Shown here: in pieces, positions 54,371 to 64,000 of the stretch
Position numbering within the stretch: position 1 is the stretch's first letter
How the letters are laid out: every line of letters begins with the position of its first letter
Assembly (NCBI GenBank): GCA_963691655.1
Contig: OY829328.1
Span: 73,102,400-73,166,399, forward strand
Source of the DNA: Toxonevra muliebris
Lineage: Eukaryota > Arthropoda > Insecta > Diptera > Pallopteridae
Direction of reading: 5' to 3'
DNA length: 64,000 bases
Notes under the pieces: model-generated
Database searches by the model: none
Seen by the model: only the letters and a program-made list of their open reading frames with translations
What the model was told of the DNA's origin: nothing
Program-made: the position numbers and the translations under genes

Positions 54371-54566
54371 TTCTGCCACTCAACTCTTTGAGTGAGAGAG
54401 ACACACACACTAACTCACATATATTCTCTTTCGCACTTTCCTGCCACTCAACCTTTGAGTGAGAGAGGCACACACACTAACTCACATATATTCTCTTTCG
54501 CACTTTCCTGCCACTCAACCTTTGAGTGAGAGAGGCACACACACTAACTCACATATATTTTCTTAC
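54371..54566 (+). repeat. 67-bp tandem repeat, three units
   Basis: The unit runs from CTTTCCTGCCACTCAACCTT through GAGTGAGAGAGGCACACACA and ACTCACATATATTCTC to TTTCGCA. The second unit is nearly identical to the third, and the first has GACAC for GGCAC and an extra CT. The last degenerates after TATATTTTC. Within a unit, ACTCAACCTTTGAGT is palindromic. Confidence 0.88.
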
Positions 54567-56869
54567 GCAATTTTGAATTTTGCACACACATTAAACAAAA
54601 AAAAAAATTAGAAAAATATTGATGAATTGTAAAAGCAAAAAAAAAAACAAAACATTTTTTTTCTCGGCTTAAGTTTGGAATATAATGAAAACAAAAACAA
54701 CTGAGAACTATTTACCAATAAAGAAAACGTTTGCTTTTTTTTACAATGCATTAACAAAAATGTAAAATATATTCATTAAAACAAAAACCCAAAAATGAAG
54801 AAAAAGAAAAGACACATTCAAGAAAAACCCAAAAAAAAAAAAAAAAAAACTTAAAAATTTGTGTTTTGAATACCAAATGTGAATACATGAAGAAGAACAT
54901 GAATTGCACTTGTGATAACGTAAGGTAAGTTGTTGTTAGTGCTTGTATTTTGTCGTTTGTTTGTTGTTTTTTTTTTTTGCTTATGGTATTTGTATTTTTT
55001 GGTTCATAAATAAACAAAAATATGCATGAGCAATGAACAATGAAAGTTGGTTGGTAGTCATAGCATAACAACATATCAAAAGCAATAACATCATCGTGAT
55101 CGTTATCATCGTATTCAACATCTTTTGACCATCATTATAAACATCATTACTGTTGAATATTGATGGTTGGTGCATGTCATGAGAAGTATACTTAAAACTA
55201 CATATAGAGTGGATATGTCTGTAGCAACCAAGTTACTAACATGTTAACAAATTGATATTCAATTAGTTTTGTTGTTGTTATATCTATATACATATGAACA
55301 TTTGTTGATATGCATGTATGTAAGTTGTCCTGTCTTCCACACGGTACACAACAAGTATACCAATAAAGCATTTTATATTTGACTTTTATATCAAAAATTT
55401 TCGTATGGAAGCATCATTCAATTTCAATTTTTTTGATGTACACAGTAGTAGTAGATCTATAGTCATACATGTATGTATATGAATACTTGTGTCTGTGTCT
55501 GAGTGTGTGCTTTCTGGTGTATTTGTGTGAAGAAGTAGCACTTGATATTGGTATGTGCTTGTATATATGTGTGTGAGTAAAAGAGGTAGAGTGTTTCTCT
55601 TACTTATATATACATACATACATACTATTTGAATTGATTTAAATTGAATTAAATAAGCAAATATACTTATATTTGTATAAATACCTACAACTTGACACAA
55701 TTGATTTTACCAATGTATGTCTATCTGTCTGTCCACTTCAAATATACATATAGATCTATAATGTACGCGTAAATATCAATCAGATATAAAATTTACACAC
55801 ACACACACACATACACACATGTGGTTCTCGTGTACTCACAGTATTCATAGTAAGTTCGAGTATTTGTTGCTTTATTTGATGTCGATTTTGTTGATTGTAG
55901 AATTTTACTGTCACAGTCAATGTACCCAGTTAAAAGTATACAAAAAAAAAGAAGAAAAATTAAAGGAAGTTACAATGAGTCAATTTCGTTTTAAATATTC
56001 ATATCAAGTATGCGGCATTTGTGAGATAAAAAAAATAAATAATTTGTATAAAGAGATGTTCCAAAAGTTAAAAAGACAAAAATATTTACGTGTATTTTGT
56101 ACAGTACTACAGTTACGGTAAAAATAATAGTAGTGTCACAAAAAAGAATTTCATATCATGCAAAAAAAAAAGATTTTTTAAAATTATATATCTATACTAG
56201 CTGGGCAGGATCATTGTGAACTCGCCCAGTTTGGCCCCAGAAAAGTTTTGGTAATACGAAAATTATAACAAAAAACATATTATGTGAGAAGTAGATCTAC
56301 AGTTGCAGCCGTCCGCCATAGTATCGGAGAAAGTTGCAGTAGTCAGAGTTGAAGTGAGTTACAGTTAACAGTTGTGAGAAAGAGTCGAGACAACTGTCTG
56401 GGGAAGTTGACCGAACAATAGTTGGTAATCAGTTGTAAATCTTAGACGTGAAAGTTGTATCAGTTGTCGAATTAAATATAGAAGCTAATGAAGTCGCAAT
56501 TTACTTTAAACTATTTTTTCATATTTTTATAAACTTTTTTAAACTTGTTAAATCTAAATCTTGACGAATTTTCTGAATTTAACCGGATAATTTTCTAAAT
56601 TAAAACTTTATTATTGTACTTTAATTATAAACTGAAATAAAACTAAATTAAAAATTAAATAAAACTAACCCTTTTTACATGTATGCGAAAGAAATAACCA
56701 ACTGCGTCTGTATTTTTCTCAGTTAGTGTTAGCAACATCCCATCTTAACCCAGTCGGAAAAAAAACACTCCAAAAGGCCTTTTAAAGTGCTTTGGTGCAA
56801 AGCAAAAAGTTCTTTACTACTATTATTCACCACTACGGTTTTTACATTGCATGTTCTGAGCTGAAGTAA
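54567..56869. other. AT-rich DNA with CATA/CA microsatellites
   Basis: A and T runs (54595-54850), TATG/CATA and CA repeats (55290-55820) and weakly open frames. At 54925 GTAAG|GTAAGTT is a good lone donor without an exon. At 56300-56470 the sequence is less AT-rich, with AGTTG.AG words (AGTCGAGACAACTGTCTGGG), perhaps an LTR-retrotransposon scrap, but ends are not defined. Confidence 0.4.
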
Positions 56870-56926
56870 TTTATGCACTAATACAAACTCATTTTCACTC
56901 TCAACTCCAACATGGCGGTCCCGAAC
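56870..56926 (-). repeat. inverted partner of 54260-54322
   Basis: The reverse complement reads GTTCGGGACCGCCATGTTGG, then AGTTGAGAGTGAAAATGAGT and TTGTATTAGTGCATAA, matching the plus-strand copy at 54260. Confidence 0.75.
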
Positions 56927-58602
56927 CCTACATTGCATGTTCTAGGCGGCCAGCCAGCACAAGAGCGCATTGTAAAATGAGAGACGATAAGCAGAAATAG
57001 CTGTACTCTCTTTTATTAGAGAGCAGTACTCTTTTTTTCTTACAGAATAGTACTCTTTTATGACAGACTCTCTTACTCTCTTTTAACCTCCGCTCCGCAG
57101 TAAGACTTTAGCAAAGCAATATATTTTTCTAATACTGAAAATAGTGAGAGAGACACAGCAAAGTACCGATAATATGAACAACAAATACTATGCTCGTATT
57201 AAAATTCTTTTGTACTGTTTCATTGCAAGTAGGGTTGCCATATATTTTTTTTGGTCAAAAAATATAAATCAAAATAAAAACTGTATTTTGAAGAAGAAAA
57301 CCTGTAACCTATAAAAACGAAAAAACAACAAAACAAAAATGTGTATAAGAGAAGCTTTTCTCAGTCAATGGCCTATCATTTCACTAAACCGTTTCACTTG
57401 GGTCAACAAACACTTATCAATTTTGAGTTTAGTACAGGACGATATGTCGAATATGTAACGAGGAGGAAGAAACAGCAGAACAATGTTATGTTATGCCACT
57501 GTGAAGCTCTAATGAGAACCCGAGTTCGTTATTTAGAAAACTCTATCCTGAAGCCTCAAAACATAGCAAATAGTTCTCCTAAAGAGATAATAAATTTGAA
57601 ATGATATGCCGTTTCAAACATTTTGCTTGTACGGGTTGAGTCACGCCCTTTTTTTTTTAAAAAAACACCTATATTCAGCTTAAGAACTACTATTAACAAA
57701 CCACCTTTACACAAAAACTTTCATTGTCTTCCTTAGTATTATTCCTCTGTTGCATCGTTTCACGCATTTCCTTTACATGGAAAGCGCCATGCCTTCTTAC
57801 CCTAAAACAACCATATCCTGCCCAATCCAAGTATTACAAACATACCATATTCACGCACTTTCACCAACATTCATTTTTTCCTGATAGCATTCCTCTAGCA
57901 ACCAAAGTTTTCTTGCTAACTACCAATACTGTGCCACAAATACTTAAAGAAATATACTGTATTAATCAGGTATTAATTTTTTCCACAGAATTCCAAAGTA
58001 CCGTATCATAAATGGCTCCTGAGCACTATTGCAAGATTAGGGTAATTTTGCCAAAAAGGCGGTAATTTTTTACTCTTTTTTTTGGAATTGGTAAAAAAGG
58101 TAATTTGAAGGGAAAAGTGGTAAAATTTATATTAAGTTCTAGTTTTATTTAGCTATACGAAATGAATATCACATAAATAAATAATTGCGGAACTTACCTT
58201 CGATGTTTTTAATAACAAATTGTAAGCGGTATTTGCTATATTTTTTGTTTCTTTAAATAAACATTAGTATTGCATAACATATTTTTTCTGTCCTTAAAAG
58301 TGAAAAATCCAAAAAAAGTGAGCATATCCAACCATATTTCATGTATTAATAGGGTCATTATAAAATTTGTTCCCAACATCTACAGCAATTTTACAGAAAG
58401 CACTAATGTTTATCTTTCCAATTTGTCTTTTCCAATTTCAAATATTTCTATTAACTGAGATATATATGTATAACAGGCCAAAATTAATACATAAATTCAT
58501 GCATAAATCATGAATATTTCGAAAAGTGGATATTTGGCAACTCTGATATGAACAAGCTGCAATTTTTACCACCATTTTGAACTACTTCTCTGTGTGAGAA
58601 AA
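56927..58602. other. AT-rich DNA, no recognised gene
   Basis: ACTCTC/TACTCTTTT patches (57000-57085). An 87-codon frame (57341-57604) and a 95-codon frame (57724-58011) have fairly even composition but no homology I recognise, no splice context and no promoter. Confidence 0.4.
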
Positions 58603-58722
58603 CAAAAGAGAACCGAACTACTCGTTGATTTTGTTTTTGTTATCTGTATATGCAGATAATTCATTAGATAATACTGAGAGATGCCGTTACTTATTTCTCC
58701 TCTCTCTCTCTCTCTCTCATTT
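58603..58722 (-). repeat. inverted partial copy of 60228-60350
   Basis: TTATCTGTATATGCAGATAA, TAGATAATACTGAGAGATGC and TTATTTCTCC...CTCTCTCTC are the reverse complement of 60228-60350, differing at scattered sites. CAAAAGAGAAC..ACTACTCGTTG also matches the outside of the right foldback arm near 62525-62560. Confidence 0.7.
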
Positions 58723-59700
58723 ATTATTTTATACAATGCTTTTTACAACAATGAATACAAAGCTTTGTTCAATGAGCGAATTTTGAAAAACTTCCGACGC
58801 TAATATTTTAGAATTGGCTTAACCGATTTCAAACTTTGCGCAAATCTACTCGTCAAGCTGTATAAATTGATATTGTCGGAGCGTACTCTTTAAATTTACA
58901 TACTGTTTAATTAACCGGATAATGCAATACACCGTGGAAACATAAAATTCCTGGGGCCAATTAGCCAGGGATTACTGTAAATTCATTCACACATTAAAAA
59001 TCAAACATCTTTTCATCTTTGCAATGTATTTACGTATGTATCTCAAATACATGCAATGCAATCTTGATACAACTGCCAATTTGTAGTTACAGCAACAATT
59101 TCCACTTGAATACACACACGCACACATACATACATATATAATTTAAACATTAAATGTGTGTATGAGTGTGTGTACATCCGCGAATGTTGTTTGTTTACGT
59201 TGTTCTGTTTTGTATGTAATTAATATAAATGAATGCAGCATGTGCTGCGTTTCGCTGCACTTTCCATATTTGGTCAGGCCAATACCTATTTGCACAGTGT
59301 AGGTGAAAAACAAACCAGAAATAACAAAAACAACAACAACCGCATTTAAATCACAGCAACCAAAATTAAGTACGTACCGTACATACATTTATTATTTTTG
59401 TATAAATTAAATGTAAGTAAATATAAAAACCACTGACTTCATGCATTCAATTACACAAATATGGATATAAAAGTAAATTACCAATACACTGAATTAAAAG
59501 AGGAGGAGGGGAAAAGGGTTTTAATTTTTATAGAGATTTAACTAGAAATACCAAGAAAAAAATGCAAATACCTGTAATTACTTAATATATATACACATTC
59601 AAACTCTGAATTTTAAACCAATGCTTACTATTTATGGGCCTAAATTACTTATAAGGCTTAGCTTTTTTCTCTCATTTTAAATCTATACATTTGTTTGTGT
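58723..59700. other. AT-rich DNA, no gene seen
   Basis: CATA and CA repeats (59105-59135) and a purine patch near 59500. The minus ORF at 59143-59388 has no support beyond being open. Confidence 0.4.
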
Positions 59701-59719
59701 AATTATTTTCTTATTCCAG

Positions 59720-59844
59720 AAGATTCAGAAGCACTACACTATCATATAATGTATCCATTTAAAGAGTTTGATGAGAACGTTTCTAAAATGTTAGCGTGCA
59801 AAAGTCGTTTCGTGAATAAATCATTACATCTATCGGATTGCTTA
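59720..59844 (+). CDS. possible second coding exon (in phase with exon at 60-570)
   Basis: TAATTATTTTCTTATTCCAG ends at 59719. With the single base left by the first exon, the frame reads EDSEALHYHIMYPFKEFDEN followed by VSKMLACKSRFVNKSLHLSD and stays open into the family 2 element at 59845, stopping at 59905. Amino-acid composition is ordinary rather than low-complexity. No strong donor is visible before the element (the best are weak GTGAAT at 59812 and TAG|GTTAAA at 59862), so its 3' border is unknown. It is incompatible with the 35-nt microexon being kept, as that would shift to a frame with a stop after nine codons. It could be a dead exon or chance. Confidence 0.25.
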
Positions 59845-59906
59845 TGCCTGGTTTCCACTAGGTTAAATTCAATCAAATTTGCCAACATGTTGGCAATTCC
59901 ATTATA
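59845..59906. mobile_element. family 2 MITE, partial copy
   Basis: TTA|TGCCTGGTTTCCACTA, then AATCAAATTTGCCAACATGT plus TGGCAA, match the family interior. The right terminus is missing. Confidence 0.55.
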
Positions 59907-59937
59907 GGAAACTCTTTCTCTCTCTCTCTCTCTAAGT

Positions 59938-60217
59938 CTACTGGTGTGTGTAACACCGACTTCTGTTCGATTTCGAGTGAACGAGTCAAAATCGGCTGTA
60001 CCAACGATTTTACACCGATTTTTGACGTTTGCTTTTTACAAATTTTGCATCTCTGTTCCACTCACGCAAAACAAAGAACCGATAGAAATACCAAATCGGT
60101 CGGTCGAAATCGTTGTATATAAAAGCTTTCGGCTATTGAACAAGATAAGAAAAGAGAATATGCAAAAATCGGTGAGAATAATCGGGCACAAATCTGTGTG
60201 TGTAAAAGCAGTCAAAA
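59938..60217 (+). mobile_element. family 3 MITE, copy 3
   Basis: GTGTGTGTAACACCGACTTC at the left and ATCGGGCACAAATCTGTGTG plus TGTAAAAGCAGTC at the right. The interior includes GAACGAGTCAAAATCGGCTG, TTTTTGACGTTTGC and GTATATAAAAGCTTTCGGC. Same orientation as the other two copies. Confidence 0.7.
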
Positions 60218-60372
60218 AAAAAATGTAATAGATGAGAGAGAGAGAGAGTGAGGGAGAAGAGAAATAAATAGCGGCATCTTTCAGTATTATCTAACAAATT
60301 ATCTGCATATACAAATAACAAAACAAAAACCAACGAGCAAAGAGATTGCAATTCGCTCAGCAAAATTTTACC

Positions 60373-62519
60373 GTTCATTTTCAAGAATCCACTTATGGGC
60401 TAATGCGACCAATTGTTTGACTCAACTGAAAATAACATGAGAAATCGAGCAAAATGCGTTGGATCGGACAAAATTTCGTTCGATTGCACTCTATTATGTT
60501 AATCACATTAGCGAGTAATGTTAAATGAAGAACATAGAGAATTTTTTTGTTCAACTTTTAGTTTTAAATTTTTATTTCATTATTTATGTAATATTTATTA
60601 TGTTATATTCATATTATAGAAGAATTATTACATCTATAAAAAATTATTCTTTTATAAAATACATTTTATATTTAAGTTTAATTTTTTTTGCCAATATTGT
60701 TGAGATATTTACTAACATAACATAACATTAGCTCACGAATAAAATCCAATGTAAGAACAGAGTAAATTTTATACATCAAACAGAAGTTTGATCTTAATAA
60801 ACTAGAATTGCAAAAACAAAATGTACAGAGAGATTAGCACATAATGCAATAAAAATTTTACTTAACATTAGCTAATAACAGAAACAATACTGAAAAAATG
60901 TTAATTAACATTAGCTAATCCACAAAAAGACATTGCCGAATGGTTTATTTTCGTCAACTATCGGGAAAACAAACGGATTCTTTGCTTTGATTTTCTGTTA
61001 CAATCAGAATTTAACATGAGCTGCACTGTTAGTTCTTTTGTACATGTTGGATTTCATATATCGCTGCTGCGATAACATGTAAACAAACAATTTTTGTATT
61101 TCTTCTACATATATACATATTAATTCTACAAACATATACGACGGAATATATTTTTGCTTTACTTCTTCTTTATTTTATTTCTCTTGCAAAAATCATAGCA
61201 TTTTTAATTGATATTGGTAAATTAGTATAAGGTATTATTTTGAAGTCGTACAGCTTTGGCATCTGAGGCAAAGGTGTGTATTACTAAAAGATAAAAATTT
61301 TTCTTACCACACTTACTTTCCACCTGCTCTCTGTACTTTCGTTTTATGGGATTTTTGGTAAAAATTTATTGAAAATTGTTCATACAGGCTAAATGGTTTG
61401 GAATACTGACATACTTCCTTCGACAAAAATATTTCTCATAAAAAAGTAAAGTGGGTGTCTGAACACCAAAATTGGTTTTGGGGACATTTACTCAAAAAAT
61501 ACCCCAAAAAAGCAAAACGCCGAGCAGCTGGAGAATTGGTGTAAAAGCAAACCATATATATCTTTTCATAATAAACGATTTTGTCTCAGATATCAATAAT
61601 GTAAGATGAAAACCTAATAAACTACTCATCGATTACCACCAACACAAACATAAAAAATGCTCATAATTTTCGCTGGCAAAATGAAAAATATTCAATTCAA
61701 TGCAAATTCAATTTTGTTTGTTTGCAGCAGCAGTGCTGAAAATCGGCAACACTGCGCTAAAATACAAAATTGCTGAAGTTTGAATAAAAATGAAATATGT
61801 AAATATCGGATTGTGTGTGTTAGGTAAAATTTTTATTGTATTATGAGTGATTCTCTCTGTATATTTTGTTTTTGCAATACTCAATTTCTAGTATATTAAG
61901 ATCAAACTTCTGTTGGATGTATAAAATTTACTCTGTTCTTACATTGGATTTTGTTCGTGAGCAAATATTATGTTAAGTTTATGTTATGTTAAGTTAATGT
62001 TATGTTAAGTTTATGTTATGTTAAATTTATGTTATGTTAGTAATTACCCCAACAATATTGGCGAAAATCAGAGAATATTTTTTTATATTTGTAATAATTC
62101 TTTAACAATATAAATATAACATAACAAATGCTCCATAAACAATGAAATAAAAATTTAATTAAAACTATAATTTTTTTTTCGAATTTGAAAAAAAAAATAA
62201 ATCAAAGAAATTTTTATGAGCTGAACAAAAAAATTAAAAAATTATTGTTCAGGAGCTAATGAACATTTGTGCGATTTTTAATTATTGAAATTTTCACTTA
62301 ATTTTTTGACTCATATTTTATACAAAAATTCAAGAAATTTTGACTGCATTTTTCATATGTTTTTCAATTAACATTATTAGCTAATGTCGTTAACATAATA
62401 GAGTACAATCGAACGAAATTTTGTTCGATCCAGCACATTTTGCTCGATTTCTCATGTTATTTTCGGTCGAGTCAAACAATTGGTCGCATTTGCCCATTAG
62501 TGGATTGTTGAAAATGAAC
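60373..62519. mobile_element. 2.1-kb foldback element with ~500-700-bp inverted arms
   Basis: The left arm, about 60373-60868, is complementary to the right arm, about 61822-62519. The outermost ~140 bp are nearly identical (GTTCATTTTCAA.AATCCACT, ATGCGACCAATTGTTTGACT, AAAATAACATGAGAAATCGA, ATTTCGTTCGATTG.ACTCTA). The inner parts also match (TTTTTATTTCATT.TTTATG; GCCAATATTGTTG; ATCCAATGTAAGAACAGAGT, AAATTTTATACATC). The right arm is longer because of a TTATGTTATGTTAAGT tandem run (61970-62040) and an insertion near 62160-62330. The loop of about 950 bp contains no transposase. The element is either a foldback transposon or a palindromic duplication. Confidence 0.85.
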
Positions 62520-63418
62520 TCTCTTTGCAACGAGTAGCTGATTCTCTTTTGTTTTGTTTTTTTTTTTGTCATGAAGAGAAGTTCAATTGCAACCAGCAAT
62601 GCCAATTTGCAGGGAATTTTACTTTGTGAGAGCAATGAGTTGTTTTTTTTTTTTACGGGGAATGTGGAACTGTGTTTAGTGTTGGCCACCTATACATACA
62701 CAATGATCGATTGAGCAGTCTTTCTTTGGAAATGAGCTCTGTACGTGTGAAATTTCTTACGCTCATTTGCCTGAGTGCCAGGCTTTGGCCTATGCTGCTT
62801 TAAAGTATCTTATTTTTTGAATATTTTTTGTCAAATTTTATTTCATAATTCCAAATGTAACTCAAACAAATTCGCTCTCCAACACTATAATAACATTGCT
62901 CTGAATTTGGCATTTCATTTGTTAGCTAGTGTTGAAGAAGTGAATGTTTGAATTCAATTGAATATTTTGAGACAAAATACAAAATTCTAATTTCCTTATC
63001 AAATACTTAAGTAGCTGGTGAATTACTACTGGGCTTTTCATATAATTAGAGTTGGCATTCAGTTGGCTTAACTGTTTACACATCAAATATCTTGCGTTCC
63101 TTGCACGCATTCATTGTTTCATAGAAATATATAGGTCTCAGTGTTTTAAATCCATTCAACTTGGTTTATCAATGTAATAGAAATTATTAAGTTTGAGGTT
63201 ATAAATACTGAAATATTATGTACATAAATATGGTATAACTATTATTTTGAACTATAATGTTTAAGTTTTAAATAAAAGCTACTGTCAATATATATATAGT
63301 AACACTTTTCAACGTCATCATCATCGTTCATTCTTAAAATATCATCAAACCTCAAAAAAACCACCATGGTTTTAATTCATGATTATCGTCATCCTCATCG
63401 TTGGCATGATGCACCACG

Positions 63419-63452
<34 letters not shown>

Positions 63453-64000
63453 TGCCCTTCATAATGTAATACCATCGGATGAAATGAAACTGCTTGCTTG
63501 CTGCATGAACAAAATTCACAACCGCCCGTTTATAATATGATAACAAGATGATGGGTTGTTCGGTCAGTTGCAGGAGCAACAGCAGCGGCAGCATTGCATT
63601 GACTTCTGACGTCACTGTAGCAAAAGGAACCAGAAGGCAACATTAAATTTTCTATGGCATCAACATTATACTTTTTGAGAGGGCGTACAATTTTGTTGTT
63701 GCAAAAAAAATATATATACAAAAATAATAACTATAAAAATATAATAAAAAAAAAGGGGATTGTATTGAGGAACAAAAACTTTTCAAGTGAGATTGTTGTT
63801 GTGAAGTGTAGTTTCACTTATCAAGATTGTTATTAAGTAGATGAGAATTTTGTGAATTCATATACCATCCTACTACGGGTACTTGAAAGCATTTATGCCT
63901 ATGTTAACTATGAATATATATGTGGAAAATATACGGAACCTTATAAGCTAAATAATTTTTATATGTGCTGTTAACAATTTCAATTATTTTTCATTAATGT
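62520..64000. other. AT-rich DNA at the window end
   Basis: It contains a 25-bp T run (63419-63445), ATCATC/CATCATCG (63320) and CAGCAG (63575) microsatellites. No gene or paired splice sites are supported. Confidence 0.45.

Noticed and set aside
56300..56480. Possible LTR-retrotransposon LTR
   Set aside because: Some LTR-like words, but no TG/CA termini, primer-binding site or second copy in the window.
57341..58011. 87- and 95-codon ORFs with fairly even composition
   Set aside because: I considered a transposon or gene fragment but could match no motif and saw no splice or promoter context.

Overview
The window looks like euchromatic but transposon-littered DNA of a higher dipteran, probably a muscoid or calyptrate fly. 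The grounds are strong AT richness, long T and TTG/CAA/CATA/CA microsatellites, arthropod-style splice signals, an intronless digestive-type S1 serine protease, fly-type Tc1/mariner relics and dense MITEs. The species assignment is inference. There are no bacterial operons, rRNAs, tRNAs or CRISPR arrays.

Gene content is sparse. A candidate first coding exon lies at about 60-570 (+). It encodes a long polar, Asn/Thr-rich N terminus, then a hydrophobic signal-anchor or internal signal sequence, and it ends in a clean GTAAGT donor. Most of the remaining 63 kb behaves like one giant intron or a pair of introns. At 44386 a strong pyrimidine-tract acceptor is followed at once by GTACGT, and a second donor lies 35 nt downstream. 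This is the architecture of a recursive-splice (ratchet) site or a resplicing microexon. Both the microexon and a possible later exon at 59720 keep the phase-1 reading frame left by the first exon. The one intact complete gene is a 254-codon chymotrypsin-fold serine protease on the minus strand (29620-30384). It has its own TATA box, lies within the presumed intron, and has an unusual S1 pocket and activation site.

Mobile DNA dominates. There is a nearly full-length but broken DD37E Tc1/mariner element with TA target duplications (27788-29094). A second copy (42395-43995) has had its middle replaced by a truncated transposon of another Tc1/mariner type. A third nest (about 46085-47350) holds two more transposase relics, one apparently inside the other. 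A fragment of a LINE lies beside the protease. Many small terminal-inverted-repeat elements, several with TTA or TAA target duplications, belong to at least six families that recur across the window. Other repeats are hAT-like elements with CAGGG/CAGTG ends, a 2.1-kb foldback element (60373-62519), and a 650-bp repeat with an internal dimer present three times.

Tandem DNA includes a 121-bp satellite-like array (10.65-11.70 kb), a 20-22-bp GTACAATTGTACC minisatellite at two loci, a 67-bp triplicate, an approximately 830-bp polypyrimidine tract (50.1-50.9 kb), and a degenerate 11-12-bp word related to AAATTCAGACC. That word builds kilobase-scale blocks at 18-20, 23.9-25 and 52-53.3 kb and smaller ones elsewhere. 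The stretches between these features are AT-rich and show no supportable genes.
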